Notes: generated from the sequence alone by a model not told the origin. Shown: positions 1 to 6,467, counted from the stretch's first letter. The stretch: DNA of 9,285 nt from Acholeplasmataceae bacterium (GCA_016934175.1 JAFGTI010000018.1:1-9285), one strand, 5' to 3'. Numbers and translations are program-made.

Positions 1-17
1 AATTATTTTAAAACACT

Positions 18-71
18 AGGACTACTCGTTAAAATAATAACTTTTTGTTATTTTTGAGTAGTCCTTTTTTT
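18..71 (+). terminator. Rho-independent terminator or attenuator just upstream of rnpA
   Basis: A perfect 10-bp stem pairs AGGACTACTC (18-27) with GAGTAGTCCT (56-65). The intervening bases extend it partly (AATAAC at 36-41 with GTTATT at 47-52), and a run of seven T (65-71) follows. The T run ends six bases before the rnpA ATG. The gene to the left lies outside the window; in most bacteria it is rpmH (ribosomal protein L34), so this hairpin probably ends or attenuates rpmH transcription. No separate promoter for rnpA is visible in the 77 bases available, so rnpA may depend on read-through. Confidence 0.85.
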
Positions 72-77
72 AAAACT

Positions 78-428
78 ATGAACAAAAGATATCGCATAAA
101 GAAAAGTAGCGAAATCGATGCGATCTTTAAGGTCAAAAAAGTTAAAAGTGACAGTTGTTTTGCCGTTTATCAATCAGAGGATGCTAATGGAGTAAATTTT
201 CGTTTTGCTCTTTCGATAGGTAAAAAGTATGGAAACGCAGTTTCAAGAAATTTAGCAAAAAGACGAATAAGAATGATTGTGAGTGAAGTAAAAAATCAAT
301 TTAGTCAAAATAAATTGTTTGTTATCGTAATTAAACCTCAAAGTCACGATTTATCGTATAAGGAAATAAAGGACAAGTTACTTGTCTTGTTTGAAAAATC
401 AAAACTTATGGAGAATATAAATGGGTAA
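78..428 (+). CDS. rnpA: Ribonuclease P protein component
   Basis: The 116-residue basic protein is the usual family length. It binds RNase P RNA and helps it remove 5' leaders from precursor tRNAs in the cytoplasm. The signature RNR motif is present at about residues 54-67 (GNAVSRNLAKRRIR), preceded by the conserved FALSIGKK strand, and the N-terminus MNKRYRIKKSSEIDAIFK matches the family's basic start. The ATG at 78 is chosen over an in-frame TTG at 45 because the earlier start lies in the terminator loop and adds a non-conserved hydrophobic stretch. No Shine-Dalgarno sequence precedes 78; the T tract of the upstream hairpin occupies that place. The last 8 bases overlap yidC, so the two are probably translationally coupled. 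Confidence 0.97.
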   Translation: MNKRYRIKKSSEIDAIFKVKKVKSDSCFAVYQSEDANGVNFRFALSIGKKYGNAVSRNLAKRRIRMIVSEVKNQFSQNKLFVIVIKPQSHDLSYKEIKDKLLVLFEKSKLMENING

Positions 429-1848
429 AAGAATATTTTTTATTGCTGTAATCTTCATGCTAATCCTCAGTTTAGCATCATGTAGTGGTGGTGAAGATCC
501 AGTAACAATGATTGTGGTGAATAACCCAATCGGAGATACAATGGCGTATGATAAATTAGTATTTACTAGTGATGAAGCAGATAGTATTGTCTTTAAAGGC
601 GATAATGGATTATCATATTGGGCATTAACTGAAGCAGGAACAGGATCTCTCGTTAATTATGAAGGATCGCTTCCAATTGGTGAAAATGTAACAACAGATG
701 ATAATGGTGTACGCACGTACACATTCGATGTAGATGGAATTTCAGCTAGTTTTCAAATTTATGTGATTCCAGAAACACTCAACGGAAGCGTTGATGATAT
801 TGTTATGACAGCCTTTCGATATGAAAAAGACAACGTACTTTATCAGCAGGGTGAAGAATTCAATTCCTCAGGGTTGATGGCTTATGTTGTTTATCGCGAT
901 GGGACTGTTGAAGAATTAAATGGTAGCGAAGCTGCAGTTGCTCAATTATTTGATGTCAATGGATATACGCCTGCGAACGCTGATGGATTTAACAACAAAG
1001 TAAGTTATACTGTAACATTTGCTTATCAAGACTATTCACACGATTTCGATGTTTACGTTGCAGGTGGAGAAAGACCTCTATCAACTGCAAACGCAAACTT
1101 CTTTGATTGGGTTTTAGTTATTCCGGTTGCATTTGTGATGAATTTCTTTGCAGGCTTCTTTGGTAACTCGTTTGCTATTGGTATCCTGTTTACCACAATA
1201 ATCGTGCGTACGCTCGCGTGGCCGATTTATGCAAAGAGTAATGACTTATCGATTAAAATGAATGTGGCTCAACCAGATATGCAACGTGTTCAAGCGAAAT
1301 ATGCAACTAGAAAAGATCCACAATCACAACAAATGATGCAAATGGAAATGATGCAGGTCTATAAAAAGCACGGAATTAATGTTTTAGGATGCTTAATGCC
1401 ATTCCTTCAAATGCCAATATTTATTGCAATGTATGGTGTGGTAAGACGTATTACAATTCCAGGCGGTTTATATGTTGACAATGTTGCCAATACTAATTTC
1501 TTAGGAATAAACCTCGCAAATGGTCAAGATGGAATCATCGGTATGATTCTTGCTGGTATTGTTGGTGCTACAATGTTCTTATTACAACGTATTTCAATGA
1601 AAAAACCTAGTTATGCGAAAAATACGGTTTCACATAATGCAAATGCACAAGCAGCTCAGACACAAAAAACAATGAAATACGTCAGTTATTTTATGGTAGT
1701 TATGATGGCTTTTGCTTCGTTCCAAAGCAATGCACTTGCGCTATATTGGATATTCGGGAACATTTATTCATTAGGACAAACAGTAATTAATAGAAGATTA
1801 AATGAAAAGAAGCACGAACAATTGCAACAAAAACAATTAATGGGGTGA
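421..1848 (+). CDS. yidC: YidC/Oxa1 membrane protein insertase, lipoprotein form with Ig-like outer domain
   Basis: The 475-residue protein inserts and folds membrane proteins, alone or with SecYEG. A signal peptide ends in a lipobox (LASC, Cys21), as in Gram-positive SpoIIIJ/YidC1 lipoproteins. Residues about 28-215 form an extracytoplasmic region of beta-strand character; the stretch around 144-165 (GEEFNSSGLMAYVVYRDGT) resembles bacterial Ig-like (Big_3-type) repeats. The Oxa1 core spans about 225-460. It includes TTIIVRTLAWP with the conserved hydrophilic-groove arginine (Arg263), the cytoplasmic helical hairpin rich in Met/Gln (about 281-318), GCLMPFLQMPIFIAMY, and the final FQSNALALYWIFGN helix. 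GGAG at 410-413 lies 7 bases before the ATG. The total length is well above the roughly 260-residue Bacillus homologues because of the outer domain. The TGA stop overlaps the Shine-Dalgarno of jag. Confidence 0.96.
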   Translation: MGKRIFFIAVIFMLILSLASCSGGEDPVTMIVVNNPIGDTMAYDKLVFTSDEADSIVFKGDNGLSYWALTEAGTGSLVNYEGSLPIGENVTTDDNGVRTYTFDVDGISASFQIYVIPETLNGSVDDIVMTAFRYEKDNVLYQQGEEFNSSGLMAYVVYRDGTVEELNGSEAAVAQLFDVNGYTPANADGFNNKVSYTVTFAYQDYSHDFDVYVAGGERPLSTANANFFDWVLVIPVAFVMNFFAGFFGNSFAIGILFTTIIVRTLAWPIYAKSNDLSIKMNVAQPDMQRVQAKYATRKDPQSQQMMQMEMMQVYKKHGINVLGCLMPFLQMPIFIAMYGVVRRITIPGGLYVDNVANTNFLGINLANGQDGIIGMILAGIVGATMFLLQRISMKKPSYAKNTVSHNANAQAAQTQKTMKYVSYFMVVMMAFASFQSNALALYWIFGNIYSLGQTVINRRLNEKKHEQLQQKQLMG

Positions 1849-1855
1849 TTGAATT

Positions 1856-2476
1856 ATGTTAAAAAAAGTAGAATTTGAAGCAAAATCACTGCAAGAAGCT
1901 GAAAAACTAGCGGTTGAGCTGTTAAGAATACAAAAAGATAAGATTAAATTAACTGTCACAAAAGAAAAGAAAGGTTTAATGGGTTTTGGAGCATCAGCTA
2001 TGTATGAAGCTACACCAAATGTCAATTTAGCTGTTGAGGGGAAAATCTATCTTGAAGATATTCTGAAGACAATGGAAATAAAAACCAGAATGGAAGTTAG
2101 AACACAAGCTGAAGGTGAAGAAATTTATTTTCATGTGGAAAGTGATGAAAATGCGTTATTGATTGGACGTGAAGGAAGAACGCTTCTAGGACTTCAGTTT
2201 ATGCTACGTAATTACTTAAACACTTTTATCGAGGGACATATGATTATATCCTTAGATATCGGTAATTATCACGAAAATAGAAAAAAGCAACTTGAAATTC
2301 TCGCAACAAAGACTGCAAAAGAAGTCGCTCAGACTAAAATTCCAGTTAAATTAGATCCTATGAACGCTTATGATCGTCGTATTATTCACACTAAATTAAG
2401 CGAGTGGAGAGACGTTGTCACCGAATCAGAAGGTGAAGGAGAGCATAGATCCTTAGTAATTAAACCAAAAAGGTAG
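1856..2476 (+). CDS. khpB: Jag/KhpB RNA-binding protein (Jag_N, KH, R3H domains)
   Basis: This 206-residue protein has the complete Jag architecture. A Jag_N domain covers residues 1-52, with the typical KKGLMGFGA stretch at 38-46. The KH domain follows at about 85-135, with its GxxG loop as GREG at 104-107. The R3H domain is at about 140-206, with the R-x3-H signature as Arg174-x3-His178. In Firmicutes, KhpB pairs with KhpA to bind RNA and influences cell elongation and division; transfer of that role here is inference. It follows yidC after 7 bases, and its Shine-Dalgarno (GGGGTGA, 1842-1848) includes the yidC stop. The TAG stop lies inside the stem of the following terminator. Confidence 0.95.
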   Translation: MLKKVEFEAKSLQEAEKLAVELLRIQKDKIKLTVTKEKKGLMGFGASAMYEATPNVNLAVEGKIYLEDILKTMEIKTRMEVRTQAEGEEIYFHVESDENALLIGREGRTLLGLQFMLRNYLNTFIEGHMIISLDIGNYHENRKKQLEILATKTAKEVAQTKIPVKLDPMNAYDRRIIHTKLSEWRDVVTESEGEGEHRSLVIKPKR

Positions 2477-2501
2477 TCTTAGACTACTTTTTTTATTTTT
2501 T
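2470..2501 (+). terminator. Rho-independent terminator ending rnpA-yidC-jag
   Basis: The stem GTAGTC (2473-2478) pairs with GACTAC (2482-2487) across a three-base loop. It is extended by a G-T pair and by A-T pairs with the flanking A and T runs. The T-rich tail runs from 2488 to 2501 with one interrupting A. The jag stop codon TAG (2474-2476) lies in the left arm, so the last jag codons and the terminator share sequence. Confidence 0.88.
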
Positions 2502-2666
2502 ATGTGTACAAAAACCTAAATTTAATAATTATTGGTCATTTTTCTCTTTAAGTGAAATAAAACATATTACATAATTACGTTATTAATCATTAAATACATG
2601 GTAAAGTATATAAGAACATATAAATTACACTAATTTCATAAAAAGTTCACAAAGGAGAAATAACAT

Positions 2667-3983
2667 ATGAAGAATTTTAAAGGATTTACAATATCTAAAA
2701 TATTAACATTGGTACTTTCTATTGGATTGCTGTTTGCAGTCATGGGTTGTACTAAAGATGAAGATAATTCAATTGCAGTTACTGCAATTTCACTGCAAAG
2801 TGCTGGTGATGTGACAACAATAACTACTTACGCTGGTACACTTCAATTATCTGCAACCATAGCACCAACCGATGCAACGAACAAACTCGTTACATGGTCA
2901 GTCACCAATGGTACAGGAACTGCAACAATTGATCAAAACGGAGTATTATCTGCATTAACAGATGGAATTGTTACAGCTAAAGTAGTATCTCAAAGTATCC
3001 CAGATTTAAATGCTATATTGGTTATTACGATTAGCAATCAAATCACTACCAATGCTGCACCATTAGCAAGTGCAATATCAGAAGCGAATCTAAATCTTAA
3101 TGAAACAATGGTTGGATTAACTGCGGATGAATTTGTCTCTTCTATAGAATGGGTTGTAGCCATTGATCGAACAACATATGTAAATGCAATTACAACTGCA
3201 CAAGCAGTTTTAGACCAAGGTACACTTACTGATACAGAAGTTTCTGATGCAGTTGATGCTCTTGCTTTAGCTACACTTGCATTTGATGCAAATAAACAAT
3301 ACGGAACAAAAGTTGTACTTAGAGTTAATTTAGGTACTGCTGAAGATTTTGCAATCCTATCTAAAACAGGGATCGCAACTACTGGAACAACTTCGATTAT
3401 CGGAAACATTGGAGTTAGCCCCGTTTCTGCAACATATATTACTGGATTTGGATTAACCATGGATAGTTCAGGTGAATTTTCAACGTCATTATTAGTCACT
3501 GGACAAGTATTTGCCGCAGATTATGATGCAGGTGGAACACCTGCGTATTTAACAACTGCAATTGCAGATGTATTAATCGCTTATAATGATGGAGCAGGAA
3601 GAACAGCGGATTATACTGAATTGCATACAGGTGATTTAAGTGGTAAAACACTTACAAGTGGTGTATATATGTGGAGTAACAACGTTCTTATCAATACAGA
3701 TTTAACACTTAATGGTAGCTCAACTGAAGTATTTGTATTTCAAATTGCCGGATCATTAAATATGGCAGCAAATGTTGAAATCACTTTAACAGGCGGTTTA
3801 TTAGCTGAAAACATATTTTGGGTAGTTGCTGATACTGTAGCAATTGGTGTTGGTTCTGATTTTCAAGGAATCATTCTAGGTATGACTAATGTTAGTATGA
3901 GTACCGGTTCAACAATTACTGGTATGATTTACGCTCAAACTAGTGTGTCACTTGATGCAACAGTTGTAACAAAACCAGAGTAA
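2667..3983 (+). CDS. Lipoprotein with Big_2, FIVAR-like and DUF3494 ice-binding domains
   Basis: The 438-residue surface protein starts with a signal peptide and lipobox (VMGC, Cys28). Residues about 36-124 are a Big_2 Ig-like domain (VTAISLQ, then LSATIAPTDATNKLVTWSV and GVLSALTDGIVTAKV). Residues about 129-212 form an alanine-rich helical module resembling FIVAR/cell-wall spacer repeats (AITTAQAVLDQGTLTDTEV). Residues about 220-436 are a DUF3494 (PF11999) ice-binding domain: LGTAEDFAILSKTGI, then IGVSPVSATYITGFGLTMD, YMWSNNVLI, VFVFQIAGSL and NIFWVVADTVAIG. That family folds as a beta-solenoid with a flat ice-binding face; some members are adhesins or have unknown ligands. Lysine is scarce in the mature chain, unlike the neighbours. 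AAAGGAG at 2651-2657 fixes the start. The gene stands alone between two terminators; the 190-base upstream gap has a TATATA at 2607-2612 but no clear -35 box. Lipid anchoring suggests a cell-surface role, not a freely secreted antifreeze. Confidence 0.93.
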   Translation: MKNFKGFTISKILTLVLSIGLLFAVMGCTKDEDNSIAVTAISLQSAGDVTTITTYAGTLQLSATIAPTDATNKLVTWSVTNGTGTATIDQNGVLSALTDGIVTAKVVSQSIPDLNAILVITISNQITTNAAPLASAISEANLNLNETMVGLTADEFVSSIEWVVAIDRTTYVNAITTAQAVLDQGTLTDTEVSDAVDALALATLAFDANKQYGTKVVLRVNLGTAEDFAILSKTGIATTGTTSIIGNIGVSPVSATYITGFGLTMDSSGEFSTSLLVTGQVFAADYDAGGTPAYLTTAIADVLIAYNDGAGRTADYTELHTGDLSGKTLTSGVYMWSNNVLINTDLTLNGSSTEVFVFQIAGSLNMAANVEITLTGGLLAENIFWVVADTVAIGVGSDFQGIILGMTNVSMSTGSTITGMIYAQTSVSLDATVVTKPE

Positions 3984-4002
3984 GTATATTTTTATACAAA
4001 AT

Positions 4003-4043
4003 AAGAAAAAACTGATTCCAAAAATAGAGTCAGTTTTTTCTTT
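4003..4043. terminator. Bidirectional terminator between convergent genes
   Basis: A 16-bp stem pairs 4003-4018 (AAGAAAAAACTGATTC) with 4027-4042 (GAGTCAGTTTTTTCTT), with one G-T pair and an 8-base loop. A-rich sequence on the left and T-rich sequence on the right give a U tract in either direction. It can therefore serve both the ice-binding lipoprotein gene (+) and the HTH gene (-) that converge here. Confidence 0.88.
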
Positions 4044-4115
4044 ATTATGAATAGTGTTTTATGGATACATCGTAGATAAAACAAAATGCACCCCTTTATA
4101 ATAATAAAATAGCGC

Positions 4116-4322
4116 TTATAGTACTTGAGTTTTTAGATTCGTTCCTGTTGCTAAAAACTGTGCAAGATCTGTATGCTTAACTCTCCAATATTTTCCAATC
4201 TTAATAGCAGTGAGATCACCACTTTTTATGTAATTATAGATAGTTCTTTGAGTAACTTTTAGAATATCTGCAATTTCATCAATTGTATATAAAGTAAATT
4301 CAGCTGGTAGACTATTTGGCAT
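4116..4322 (-). CDS. Excisionase/MerR-type helix-turn-helix DNA-binding protein
   Basis: This is a 68-residue single-domain protein. Residues about 11-57 (LYTIDEIADILKVTQRTIYNYIKSGDL and then AIKIGKYWRVKHTDLAQFL) match the HTH_17 / excisionase-family DNA-binding domain. The first helix pair reads the DNA, and the IGKYWRV beta-wing and terminal helix follow. Such stand-alone proteins occur as phage or ICE excision factors and as small chromosomal regulators. No integrase, recombinase or att-like direct repeat is visible nearby, so a local regulator is at least as likely. On the minus strand GAGGTGG lies just upstream of the ATG, supporting the start. It has its own promoter and is divergent from the GlsB-like gene, whose promoter it could control. 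Confidence 0.85.
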   Translation of the reverse strand: MPNSLPAEFTLYTIDEIADILKVTQRTIYNYIKSGDLTAIKIGKYWRVKHTDLAQFLATGTNLKTQVL

Positions 4323-4374
4323 TTTGCCACCTCAATATTTCAATATGTATAGAGCACAACACGTGTACAAACTT

Positions 4375-4403
4375 ATTATAATACATTATATACATATAGA
4401 CAA
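4375..4403 (-). promoter_or_regulatory. Sigma-A type promoter of the HTH gene
   Basis: On the minus strand TTGTCT (-35, plus coordinates 4398-4403) is followed after 17 bases by a perfect TATAAT (-10, 4375-4380). Transcription would start near 4368, giving a leader of about 45 bases. An 8-bp palindrome ACACGTGT (4359-4366) lies near the expected start, and an inverted repeat overlaps the -35 box. Confidence 0.65.
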
Positions 4404-4417
4404 GTTAAATCGTCTAT
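4396..4417. promoter_or_regulatory. Inverted repeat overlapping the HTH gene -35 box (candidate operator)
   Basis: ATAGAC (4396-4401) and GTCTAT (4412-4417) are perfect inverted half-sites separated by 10 bases. The left half overlaps the -35 hexamer of the minus-strand promoter. A dimeric repressor or the HTH protein itself could bind here; that is inference from position. In AT-rich DNA 6-bp inverted repeats arise by chance fairly often. Confidence 0.35.
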
Positions 4418-4441
4418 AAAGCACATAATATTCATATAAAT

Positions 4442-4485
4442 GTATCTATTTATCATAAAATGTGGTATATTGGATATGTAGATAC
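4442..4485 (+). promoter_or_regulatory. Probable extended -10 promoter of the GlsB-like gene, flanked by an inverted repeat
   Basis: TGGTATATT at 4463-4471 is an extended -10 element (TG-n-TATATT). The -35 position at 17-base spacing reads TATCTA (4443-4448) and is poor, which extended -10 promoters tolerate. A perfect 7-bp inverted repeat, GTATCTA (4442-4448) and TAGATAC (4479-4485), brackets the promoter: one arm on the -35 position, the other near the expected start site around 4478. This could be an operator. The leader to the ATG is about 110 bases and contains no structure I can name. Confidence 0.42.
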
Positions 4486-4588
4486 GATGTAATCATAGTC
4501 TAGGGGCTATCTATACTATTCATAAAAGGAAGATCATTGTTTCTGAAGCTTCCATTAAGAATTGATGAGTTACCTGGAGGTAAAAAAA

Positions 4589-4840
4589 ATGTATATTTTA
4601 TTATGGTTATTATTTGGTGCAATTATAGGTTGGTTAGCGAGTATTTTTATGAGTACAAATCGACGTATGGGTTTGATAGCAAATATTATTGTTGGTTTAG
4701 TAGGTTCTGCACTTGGTATGTGGCTTATGGACTTGTTAGGATTTGGTAATATTGATACTTTTTCATTTACAGGCGTATTAGTTTCAGTTGGAGGAGCAGC
4801 ATTACTTATTGGCATCTTAACTGCATTTCATAAACGTTGA
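4589..4840 (+). CDS. GlsB/YeaQ/YmgE family small membrane protein
   Basis: The 83-residue hydrophobic protein has three predicted membrane helices at about residues 2-20, 27-48 and 56-78. The glycine-rich pattern FGAIIGWLAS, then IIVGLVGSALGMW and VGGAALLIGIL, is typical of the transglycosylase-associated / GlsB-YeaQ-YmgE family (PF04226), linked to general stress responses but without a proven biochemical activity. A longer reading starting with TTG at 4562 is rejected because TGGAGGT (4575-4581) sits 7 bases before the ATG at 4589. It is followed after one base by the next gene, so the two are almost certainly co-translated. Confidence 0.85.
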   Translation: MYILLWLLFGAIIGWLASIFMSTNRRMGLIANIIVGLVGSALGMWLMDLLGFGNIDTFSFTGVLVSVGGAALLIGILTAFHKR

Positions 4841-4841
4841 G

Positions 4842-5306
4842 ATGATGAAAAAAACAAAAGATATAGATAGTAGATTTATTAGTATTATTCTTGGAGTTTT
4901 AGCAACAATGATGATTCTATTTCAAGTATTGGTTTTAAAAGATTCTGATACTTCTTTTACAGGGTTAGAAGTTGCATTTGGACATGAATTTGCAAATTTA
5001 GGTCAATTAGCGAGCGGAGAAATCAAATTCAATCCAATGGTCTTATTAGCATTTATTTTTCCGCTAGCTGGATCATTAGTGTTGATGTTTACAAAAAAAG
5101 GATATTTAGTTTCAACCATTTTATTTGTTGTAGCAACCATTTTTATTCTTATGATTCCTCAATTTACAACAGTCACAGTCACATTATTTGGCAATCCTAG
5201 CGTCATAGACGTCGAATGGGTACGCGGATTAGGTCTCATATTTGCTGCTATCTTATCGTTTGTTGGTGCGATGATAGGGCTATTTAAATTATATAAAAAC
5301 TCATAG
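4842..5306 (+). CDS. Unrecognised four-helix membrane protein
   Basis: I do not recognise a named family for this 154-residue protein. It has a short basic N-terminus (MMKKTK) and predicted membrane segments at about residues 12-32, 66-83, 88-105 and 128-149. A polar loop of about 33 residues lies between the first two (FTGLEVAFGHEF and following), and a second loop at 106-127 carries a Thr/Val-rich stretch. Both termini are probably cytoplasmic. It starts one base after the TGA of the GlsB-like gene with no convincing Shine-Dalgarno of its own, so translation probably depends on the upstream gene. A second ATG immediately follows the first (4845) and could be used instead. A terminator closes the pair, suggesting a joint membrane or envelope-stress role. 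Confidence 0.8.
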   Translation: MMKKTKDIDSRFISIILGVLATMMILFQVLVLKDSDTSFTGLEVAFGHEFANLGQLASGEIKFNPMVLLAFIFPLAGSLVLMFTKKGYLVSTILFVVATIFILMIPQFTTVTVTLFGNPSVIDVEWVRGLGLIFAAILSFVGAMIGLFKLYKNS

Positions 5307-5311
5307 AAACG

Positions 5312-5345
5312 TGAAAAAGTTAAAATAAAATTTAGCTTTTTTCAT
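5312..5345 (+). terminator. Rho-independent terminator after the membrane protein pair
   Basis: TGAAAAAGTTAAA (5312-5324) pairs with TTTAGCTTTTTTCA (5331-5344) across a six-base loop, with one G-T pair and one bulged T. The right arm contains the T run. It begins six bases after the preceding stop codon. GC content of the stem is low, so efficiency is uncertain. Confidence 0.6.
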
Positions 5346-5448
5346 TTACTTTGCAAAGATACAATGCTAGTTTTTTCATGAGTAAATAAGTGAATTTTAG
5401 CAAAAACATTAAAGAAATAAAAATCTTCCTTTTTTATTTTTTTGATTT

Positions 5449-5484
5449 CTCGACTATGATGGTTTCGAGTGGTATAATATAGTC
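5449..5484 (+). promoter_or_regulatory. Extended -10 promoter with nested inverted repeats, upstream of the cysteine hydrolase gene
   Basis: TATAAT (5473-5478) preceded by TGG forms an extended -10 element. TCGACT (5450-5455) lies 17 bases upstream and matches the -35 consensus at four of six positions. Two inverted repeats lie in the same stretch: CTCGA (5449-5453) with TCGAG (5465-5469), and GACTAT (5452-5457) with ATAGTC (5479-5484). They overlap the -35 box and flank the -10 box, where a repressor would act. AGGTGA at 5496-5501 is the ribosome site for the next gene, giving a leader of only about 20 bases. Confidence 0.65.
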
Positions 5485-5505
5485 AAGTTAATAATAGGTG
5501 AAAGC

Positions 5506-6456
5506 ATGTATAGTCTTTTAAGAACCAGAATAAAAACTAAAAAGAAAAAAAGAATTACGATAGTTAAAACTATCATTTTTCTTCTTTTAATTATTCCTGG
5601 ATTATTTATCTATGGTTTTGGTGTAGCACTATCTGAAAATATAAAAACAGACCAAGAAATAGCTAAATTTAAAGATAGAGCAAACGGAAAATATGTCGAG
5701 GAAACATTTAACTATAATGGAACCAGCCAAATTAGAAGATATTATGAGGTTTCACGTGAAACATCATATGAACTTGATGATACACGTAGTGTATTTTATA
5801 ATCCTACACGTATGTATTTAGGTCAAAAGGGAGATATTTTCGTTGCACACGACTCACCATTCCCTAGCGTTCCGGTGATTCATCAATTTATATCTTATTA
5901 TTTTGGTGGACACGCAGCTATTAATAACGGGAATAATCGGTTTATTGAAGCAGTTGGATTTCCTGATGATGATGAAACTTTACTTGAAATCATTTTACAA
6001 CCTGGCAATGAGCCAAATGATTATAGTACAAAAGTTGGTCTTAGTTCTTACAATTATTGGCTTAACCCTAAATTTAGAACGACAAGTGATAAATCCTATC
6101 CGTATTTTGGAACATATTATCGAGAAGATTTTGTGGGTTTAAGAGTTAAAGGGATAACTAGTGATCAAATTGACGGTGTGGTTGAATATGGTGAAGCACA
6201 AGTGGATTATGCGCTTTATAACTTCACATTTTTCTTAGATATGGAATATAAGTTTTATTGCACTGATTTAGTTAGCAGAGCATATCAAGATGTAATGGTT
6301 TTAGAAGAAGACCAACATAATTACTCAAGAGCACTTAACGATGATAGATTTATTACATCTGTAAATGACATGATTCTTTCAAAAGAAACATATATGATTT
6401 TTTATGTTGAGATTATAGATGAGATCGTTAATATCTATTATCTTGAAGATATTTAA
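5506..6456 (+). CDS. Membrane-anchored YiiX-like permuted papain-fold cysteine hydrolase
   Basis: The 316-residue protein has a very basic N-terminus (KTKKKKR), one membrane helix at about residues 19-41 and an extracytoplasmic domain. Residues about 106-265 carry the hallmarks of circularly permuted NlpC/P60 (YiiX/YebB-like) enzymes. These are a GDIFVAHDS entry strand (109-117), a GHAAI motif with likely catalytic His136, a polar residue after the next strand (Glu148), and later FYCTDLVSRAY... (249-260) with likely nucleophile Cys252. The His-before-Cys order distinguishes it from ordinary NlpC/P60. Substrates of this superfamily include peptidoglycan peptides and lipid or thioester acyl groups; which applies here is unknown. 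The insertion between His and Cys is long (about 115 residues). It is the first gene of a two-gene operon with rmuC, 11 bases apart. Confidence 0.75.
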   Translation: MYSLLRTRIKTKKKKRITIVKTIIFLLLIIPGLFIYGFGVALSENIKTDQEIAKFKDRANGKYVEETFNYNGTSQIRRYYEVSRETSYELDDTRSVFYNPTRMYLGQKGDIFVAHDSPFPSVPVIHQFISYYFGGHAAINNGNNRFIEAVGFPDDDETLLEIILQPGNEPNDYSTKVGLSSYNYWLNPKFRTTSDKSYPYFGTYYREDFVGLRVKGITSDQIDGVVEYGEAQVDYALYNFTFFLDMEYKFYCTDLVSRAYQDVMVLEEDQHNYSRALNDDRFITSVNDMILSKETYMIFYVEIIDEIVNIYYLEDI

Positions 6457-6467
6457 GGAGGCTTCTA

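Noticed and set aside
45..77. TTG start for rnpA 11 codons upstream
   Set aside because: It lies in the terminator hairpin and adds a non-conserved stretch; ATG at 78 gives the usual family N-terminus.
18..2487. Shared GTAGTC/GACTAC core in the hairpins before rnpA and after jag
   Set aside because: A six-base match within two self-complementary stems is weak; no longer repeat or flanking identity suggests an element bounding the operon.
2524..2533. AATAATTATT palindrome after the jag terminator
   Set aside because: Ten-base AT-only palindromes are expected by chance in this composition and it aligns with no promoter.
3038..3499. Minus-strand open frame of 153 codons inside the ice-binding gene
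   Set aside because: It is a low-complexity Ser/Val/Thr-rich shadow of the real gene, with no ribosome site or recognisable domain.
4537..4749. Alternative plus-strand frame overlapping the GlsB-like gene
   Set aside because: Aromatic-rich shadow frame; the Shine-Dalgarno and family match support the frame starting at 4589.
5415..5439. AAATAAAAA / TTTTTATTT hairpin upstream of the hydrolase promoter
   Set aside because: The stem is entirely A-T and a better terminator already exists at 5312-5345; probably chance in AT-rich DNA.
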